From Novosphingobium album (ex Liu et al. 2023) (GTDB taxonomy: Bacteria; Pseudomonadota; Alphaproteobacteria; Sphingomonadales; Sphingomonadaceae), in NCBI RefSeq assembly GCF_029076845.1, contig NZ_JARESE010000010.1, forward strand, positions 62,001-126,000: DNA of 64,000 nucleotides, written 5' to 3'. The notes under the pieces are model-generated. The model saw nothing but the letters and a program-made list of their open reading frames with translations. It ran no database searches and had not been told where the DNA came from. The position numbers and the translations under genes are program-made. The number at the start of each line of letters is the position of its first letter. The first letter of the stretch is position 1. This document shows positions 59,634 to 64,000 of this stretch, in pieces.

Positions 59634-62042
59634 TCACCCCCTCAGCACCGCTCCCAGCTTCGCGGCGGCCCGGGTGACATTGTCCGCGATCGCCTTGAGG
59701 TCTTCCTCGTTATAGCTCTTTTCGCCCGGTTGCAGCGTCACTTCGATCGCCAGCGACTTCTGGCCATCGGGCACGCCCTGCCCCCGGAAATCGTCAAACA
59801 GCCGGGCCGCGACGATATTCGCCTTGTCGGCGCCTTGCACCACGCGCACCAGATCGCCCGCCGGCAGGGCGGCCGGCACGAGGAAGGCATAGTCGCGCTT
59901 GACCGGCTGCAGGGCCGGCGGCGCGTAATGCGCCCGCGCGAAGCCCGCCGCGCCCTTGCGCGGGGGAATCGCATCGAGATGGATTTCGGCGAGCGCCACC
60001 GGCGCGTCGATATCGAATTGCCGCGCCACGCCCGGATGCAACATGCCAAAGCGCGCGAGCACGGTCTTGGGCCCCAGCCGCAGCGTCGCCGACTGGCCGG
60101 GGTGGAACTGCGGCCCGGCCTCGTCCATCACTTGCAGCTTGTCGACCGGCGCGCCCGCCTCGGCCAGCAGCGCCATGGCCTCGGCCTTGGCATCGTAGGC
60201 GTCGAACGGCACGGCCTTGCCCGTGGCCCAGCCCCGCGCGGCCTTCTCTCCCACAAGCACGAGCCCCAGCGTCAGCCGCTCGTCGCTGGCGCCGGCATCG
60301 CCGCGCAGATAGCGCCGGCCGATCTCGAACAGGCGCAAGCCGCTGGCGCCGCGATCGAGATTGCGGCGCGCGGCCGAAAGCAGCCCCGGCAGCAGCGAGG
60401 GGCGCATCGCCTTCATGTCCTCGCTGATCGGATTGGCCAGAATCCACAGGCCGCCGTTGCCCCCGGCGAAAGCCTCGGCCTCGGGTGTGGGCAGGAACGA
60501 CCACGTCACCGCTTCCTGCAAGCCGCGCGCGGCGGCGGCGCGGCGCACGCGCCGTTCCAGCTTCTGCGCCGAAGTCGCGGTCGGCCGCGCCACGCCATCG
60601 GCGCGCGGCAAGGCCACGCTGGCAACCTTGTCGATGCCGTGGATGCGCACCACTTCCTCGACGATGTCCGGGGCGCCGTCGATATCCGGGCGCCAGCCGG
60701 GCACCGTGACCGCCCAGGCCGCGTCCGCCGCCGGGCCCGCCAGCACGAAGCCCAGGCTTTCGAGGATGCGCTTCTGTTCGTCCGGCGGGACCGAAACCCC
60801 GCCCAGCCGATCGACCAGCGCGGGATCGAATGGCACCACTTTCGGCGTGGCGGGCGCCGCGCCGGCCCGCACGACCTCCGAAGCCTCGCCGCCGCACAGC
60901 GTCTGGATCAGGCCGGTCAGGTGCGCGAGCCCGGTATCGAGGAAGGCCGGATCGATCCCCCGCTCGAACCGGCTGCGCGCGTCCGAGGTCAGGTTGAGCT
61001 TGCGGCCGGTACGGGCGATCCGTTCGGGATCGAAATAGGCGATTTCGAGCAGGACGTCAGTGGTCGCCTCCGAGCAACCCGAATGCTCGCCGCCCATGAT
61101 GCCGGCGATATCGTGCACGCCGGCATCATCGGCGATCACGGTCATCTCGGCATCGAGCGTATAGGTCTTCTCGTTGAGTGCCGTCACCGTCTCGCCCGCG
61201 AGCGCGCGCCGCGCGACGACCGCGCCGTTAAGCCGGGCGAGATCATAGGCGTGGGCCGGCCGGCCATAAGCCAGCATCATGTAGTTGGTCGCATCGACCA
61301 GCGCCGAGATCGGCCGCTGCCCGGCCGACTTCAGCCGATCCTGCAGCCATTGCGGCGAAGGGCCGTTGCGCACGCCGCGAATCACCCGCCCGAAGAACGC
61401 GGGGCAACCCTCGGGATCGTCGGTGCGAATCTCGACCGGGCAGGGGAAACTCCCCGCGATCTCGACCTTCGCGATCGGTTCGAGCGTGCCCAGGCCAGCG
61501 GCGGCAAGGTCGCGGGCGATGCCGTAGACGCCCATGCAGTCCGGCCGATTGGGCGTGATCGCGATGTCGAACACCGGATCGGACCCGTGGTAGTCGGCGA
61601 AGGCCGTGCCGACCGGCGCATCCTCGGGCAGCTCGATGATGCCGTCGTGATCCTCGCCCAGCTCCAGCTCGCGGGTCGAGCACATCATGCCGTTCGATTC
61701 GACACACCGGATCGCGGACTTCTTCAGCACCAGGCCATTGGCCGGAACGGTCGCGCCCGGCAGGCCGAGCACGCCGACCAGCCCCGCGCGGGCATTGGGC
61801 GCGCCGCAGACCACCTGCAACGGCTCACCCTCGCCGGTATCGACCGTGAGCACTTGCAGCTTGTCGGCATCGGGATGGCGCGCGGCGGTGAGCACGCGCG
61901 CGACGCGAAAGCCGGCCAGCTTCGCGGCGGGGTCTTCGATGCCTTCGACTTCAAGGCCGATGGCGTTGAGCGTGTCGGCGATCTGGTCGACCGTGGCTTC
62001 GGTGGCAAGGTATTGCTTGAGCCAGGAAAGCGAGAATTTCAT
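59634..62042 (-). CDS. pheT: Phenylalanine-tRNA ligase beta subunit
   Basis: This 802-residue protein has the N-terminal tRNA-binding EMAP domain (about 40-150), B3/B4 editing region, B5 domain and the C-terminal FDX-ACB anticodon-binding domain (about 708-802). With PheS it charges tRNA-Phe. It begins 18 bases after the pheS stop. It ends the rpmI-rplT-pheS-pheT order. Confidence 0.96.
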   Translation of the reverse strand: MKFSLSWLKQYLATEATVDQIADTLNAIGLEVEGIEDPAAKLAGFRVARVLTAARHPDADKLQVLTVDTGEGEPLQVVCGAPNARAGLVGVLGLPGATVPANGLVLKKSAIRCVESNGMMCSTRELELGEDHDGIIELPEDAPVGTAFADYHGSDPVFDIAITPNRPDCMGVYGIARDLAAAGLGTLEPIAKVEIAGSFPCPVEIRTDDPEGCPAFFGRVIRGVRNGPSPQWLQDRLKSAGQRPISALVDATNYMMLAYGRPAHAYDLARLNGAVVARRALAGETVTALNEKTYTLDAEMTVIADDAGVHDIAGIMGGEHSGCSEATTDVLLEIAYFDPERIARTGRKLNLTSDARSRFERGIDPAFLDTGLAHLTGLIQTLCGGEASEVVRAGAAPATPKVVPFDPALVDRLGGVSVPPDEQKRILESLGFVLAGPAADAAWAVTVPGWRPDIDGAPDIVEEVVRIHGIDKVASVALPRADGVARPTATSAQKLERRVRRAAAARGLQEAVTWSFLPTPEAEAFAGGNGGLWILANPISEDMKAMRPSLLPGLLSAARRNLDRGASGLRLFEIGRRYLRGDAGASDERLTLGLVLVGEKAARGWATGKAVPFDAYDAKAEAMALLAEAGAPVDKLQVMDEAGPQFHPGQSATLRLGPKTVLARFGMLHPGVARQFDIDAPVALAEIHLDAIPPRKGAAGFARAHYAPPALQPVKRDYAFLVPAALPAGDLVRVVQGADKANIVAARLFDDFRGQGVPDGQKSLAIEVTLQPGEKSYNEEDLKAIADNVTRAAAKLGAVLRG

Positions 62043-62060
62043 GCGATCTGTCCTTGCCGC

Positions 62061-63146
62061 TCAGGCCGGCGTGCCGACGCCGCCCGAAAGGGTCGGCACG
62101 TCGAGGGCGGAAAATCCGTAGTGGGAAAGCCAGCGCACATCGCCATCGAAGAAGGCGCGCAGATCGTCCATGCCGTATTTCAGCATGGCCAGCCGATCGA
62201 CGCCGGTGCCGAAGGCGAAGCCCTGCCACTCGTCGGGGTCGAGCCCGCCAAATTCGATGACCCGGCGATTGACCATGCCCGAGCCCAGCACTTCCATCCA
62301 CCCATCCGCGCCGCCGACCACGCGCTTGCCGTTGACCAGCGTATAGCCGACATCGACCTCCACCGAAGGCTCGGTGAACGGAAAATAGCTGGGGCGCAGG
62401 CGCAGGACGATGTCCTCACGCTCGAAGAAGGCCTTGAGGAAGGTTTCGAGCGTCCACTTGAGGTGACCCAGGTGGATGCCCTTGTCGATGACGAGGCCCT
62501 CGATCTGGTGGAACATCGGCGTGTGCGTCGCGTCGCTGTCCGAGCGGTAGACCCGGCCCGGCGCGATCACCCGCAGCGGCGCGCCATGCCGCAGCATCGA
62601 GCGGATCTGCACCGGCGACGTGTGCGTGCGCAGCAGCATCTCGCGGTTGTTCGCATCGCGGTCAGGGAAATAGAACGTATCGTGCATCGCCCGGGCCGGG
62701 TGGCTTTCGGGCATGTTGAGCGCGGTGAAGTTGTGCCAGTCGTCCTCGATCTCGGGCCCGGTGGCGACGGCGAAACCCATGTCGGCGAAGATCTCGGCCA
62801 GTTCGTCCATGACTTGCGAAATCGGATGGACCGAACCGCGCGGCAACTCCGGCGCGGGCAGCGACAGGTCGATCGTCTCGGCCGCGAGCCGGGCATCGAG
62901 CGCGGCGCCTTCCAGCGCGGCCTTGCGCGCCGCCAGCGCCTCAGTGACGCTTTCGCGCAAGGCGTGGATCTTCGGACCCTCGGCCTTGCGCTCGTCCGGG
63001 CTGATCGCGCCCAGCGTCTTGAGCAGGCCCGAGACCGAACCCTGCTTGCCCAGCGCGGCGACCCGCACCTGTTCCAGCGCCGCCACATCGCCGGCGGCCG
63101 CGATCTCATCAAGCAGGCCGGCTTTCAACTGGTCGATGTCACTCAT
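62061..63146 (-). CDS. pheS: Phenylalanine-tRNA ligase alpha subunit
   Basis: This 361-residue class II aminoacyl-tRNA synthetase has an N-terminal coiled coil, motif 2 ([13 protein letters not shown]) and motif 3 ([13 protein letters not shown]). It forms the catalytic half of the (alpha-beta)2 enzyme. A GC-rich hairpin with a T-run precedes it by about 26 bases on the minus strand. Confidence 0.96.
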   Translation of the reverse strand: MSDIDQLKAGLLDEIAAAGDVAALEQVRVAALGKQGSVSGLLKTLGAISPDERKAEGPKIHALRESVTEALAARKAALEGAALDARLAAETIDLSLPAPELPRGSVHPISQVMDELAEIFADMGFAVATGPEIEDDWHNFTALNMPESHPARAMHDTFYFPDRDANNREMLLRTHTSPVQIRSMLRHGAPLRVIAPGRVYRSDSDATHTPMFHQIEGLVIDKGIHLGHLKWTLETFLKAFFEREDIVLRLRPSYFPFTEPSVEVDVGYTLVNGKRVVGGADGWMEVLGSGMVNRRVIEFGGLDPDEWQGFAFGTGVDRLAMLKYGMDDLRAFFDGDVRWLSHYGFSALDVPTLSGGVGTPA

Positions 63147-63171
63147 GATTCTTCCCGACGGTTTCGACGCG

Positions 63172-63208
63172 AAAAGGGCGCGAACGGCACCTGCCGCTCA
63201 CGCCCCTT
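63172..63208 (-). terminator. Terminator/attenuator-like hairpin before pheS
   Basis: On the minus strand, AAGGGGCG (63208-63201) pairs with CGCCCTTTT (63180-63172; one G-T pair), with an inner CGGC/GCCG stem and AGGT loop, ending in TTTT. It lies between rplT and pheS. Confidence 0.55.
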
Positions 63209-63247
63209 CCAATCGCGCCTAGAAACGAAATTCGTGTGTCGGCGTGA

Positions 63248-63607
63248 TTACGCCGGCAACGCCGCCTTCGCCTGCGCGATGACGGCGCTAAACACGGCGC
63301 CTTCGTTCATCGCAAGGTCGGCCATGGCCTTGCGGTCCAGCTCGATCCCGGCGAGCTTGGCGCCGTGAATGAACTGCGAATAGGTCAGCCCTTCATTGCG
63401 GACGGCCGCGTTGATGCGCTGGATCCACAGGGCGCGGAAATTCCGCTTCTTCACCTTGCGGTCGCGATAGGCGTACTGGCCGGCCTTTTCGACCGCCTGG
63501 CGCGCGATGCGGATGGTGTTCTTGCGGCGGCCCCGGTAGCCCTTGGCCTGATCCAGGATCCGCTTGTGCTTGGCGCGCGTGGTGACGCCACGTTTGATGC
63601 GGGACAT
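63248..63607 (-). CDS. rplT: 50S ribosomal protein L20
   Basis: This 119-residue protein is L20: [19 protein letters not shown], then [20 protein letters not shown] and the C-terminal domain that binds 23S rRNA. In relatives L20 also represses its own operon by binding its leader. It begins 17 bases after rpmI. Confidence 0.97.
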   Translation of the reverse strand: MSRIKRGVTTRAKHKRILDQAKGYRGRRKNTIRIARQAVEKAGQYAYRDRKVKKRNFRALWIQRINAAVRNEGLTYSQFIHGAKLAGIELDRKAMADLAMNEGAVFSAVIAQAKAALPA

Positions 63608-63624
63608 TGGCTAGTACTCCTGTC

Positions 63625-63828
63625 TCAGTTGAGCCCGTAGGGCGCCCACTTCTTGATCACCCTGGCATCGGGTTCGGAAATGACCTCGGTGCCGCGGTTC
63701 TGGCGGATGTACTTGCCGTTGTGGCTAATCAGGCGGTGGCGCTTGCCGGCAACGCCGTGCTTCACCTTGCCGGTAGCGGTGAGCTTGAAGCGCTTCTTCA
63801 CACCGCTCTTGGTCTTCAGCTTGGGCAT
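63625..63828 (-). CDS. rpmI: 50S ribosomal protein L35
   Basis: This 67-residue protein is L35: [20 protein letters not shown] and the C-terminal [16 protein letters not shown] 63828 is fixed by homology; the longer open frame upstream is the 5' leader. infC, normally upstream, is not in the visible 172 bases, so either the window ends before it or it lies elsewhere. Confidence 0.96.
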   Translation of the reverse strand: MPKLKTKSGVKKRFKLTATGKVKHGVAGKRHRLISHNGKYIRQNRGTEVISEPDARVIKKWAPYGLN

Positions 63829-64000
63829 TTTCGTCTCCTTGTCAGGGACACGTCCGGTCAGCCCTGGCAGCCCATTTCGCCAGGCCGACCCACGAATCTC
63901 GCAAAAGATCCAACCGTGTCGATTGAAGGGCGCGCCTTTAGTGCGATGGGCGCCGAAAGGCAAGAGCCGCGATCAGATGCCGTTGCGCCGCGTCGAGAAC

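Noticed and set aside
63209..63250. Short Phe-containing leader peptide (E-F-R-F before a stop) in front of the pheS hairpin
   Set aside because: The frame has two Phe codons but no plausible start codon or ribosome binding site, so a leader peptide is not supported.
59385..63368. 1,327-codon open frame on the plus strand opposite pheT and pheS
   Set aside because: High GC3 leaves antisense frames open. The minus strand holds pheT and pheS with complete motifs; the antisense product is Arg/His/Gln-rich and lacks any domain.

Overview
The window looks like chromosomal DNA from a sphingomonad (Alphaproteobacteria, Sphingomonadaceae, in the Novosphingobium/Sphingomonas range). Evidence: very high GC with strong GC3 bias; a serine palmitoyltransferase paired with its own acyl carrier protein (the sphingolipid hallmark); DivK; usg; a DksA of the alphaproteobacterial type with a degenerate zinc finger; and an alphaproteobacterial gene transfer agent (GTA) cluster. 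The genus cannot be settled from the sequence alone. No rRNA, tRNA, insertion sequence or CRISPR array was found. No gene-free stretch exceeds 300 bases; the longest are about 293 bases at 52096-52388 and 284 bases at 20863-21146, and neither shows a recognisable gene.

Layout. 1-5.9 kb: 3' end of a GGDEF diguanylate cyclase, a perfect 18-bp hairpin, a thioesterase and oligopeptidase B, a divergent Xaa-Pro aminopeptidase, and two tandem VOC proteins. 6.1-8.9 kb: a secreted five-EF-hand protein in an apparent operon with an OmpR-type regulator and a histidine kinase. 8.9-13.2 kb (minus): M1 aminopeptidase and a HerA-like/DUF853 ATPase. 13.3-17.3 kb (plus): an overlapping run of fused PabB-PabC, an aminotransferase, a RluA-type pseudouridine synthase and ArfB. 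17.3-20.9 kb (minus): small lipoprotein, DUF4112, orphan oligopeptide-binding lipoprotein, PilZ protein, DksA. 21.1-24.9 kb: Sel1-like protein, then a minus-strand run DUF3572 - HAD - RidA - GDPD - FemAB/GNAT-like. 24.9-26.9 kb: divK, then ACP and spt. 26.9-30.6 kb: usg, then a probable catabolic unit (TauD/TfdA dioxygenase, alpha/beta hydrolase, SnoaL-like protein) divergent from an IclR regulator with a palindromic site between them.

31.3-45.4 kb holds the most interesting region: a complete, compact plus-strand GTA structural cluster. It runs small terminase, large terminase, portal, g3.5-like, protease, capsid, connector, a very short ORF, tail terminator, major tail, gp10, chaperone, short tape measure, DUF2460 fusion, DUF2163 hub, NlpC/P60, tail hub/host specificity, DUF2793. 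Integrase, replication and lysis genes are absent. A strong sigma70-like promoter with an adjacent inverted repeat sits at its head, and the capsid gene is bracketed by an intrinsic terminator and a perfect 15-bp stem-loop. The g12-like gene carries a 572-residue N-terminal extension, and a good internal ribosome binding site could release the DUF2460 part alone. The gp15-like protein is much shorter than its Rhodobacter counterpart.

45.6-52.8 kb: OmpA-family porin with a 21-proline linker, queC, a small secreted protein, then argD-argF-hslO as an overlapping minus-strand operon, a two-domain cold-shock protein with an RG/FG-rich N terminus, and a DUF442-type sulfurtransferase/phosphatase. 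53-57.2 kb (minus): glnK-amtB behind an exact-looking sigma54 promoter, an endonuclease/exonuclease/phosphatase-family protein and prfC. 57.3-64 kb: lipoprotein, SDR, aldose epimerase, and the translation genes rpmI-rplT-pheS-pheT with a terminator/attenuator-like hairpin ahead of pheS.
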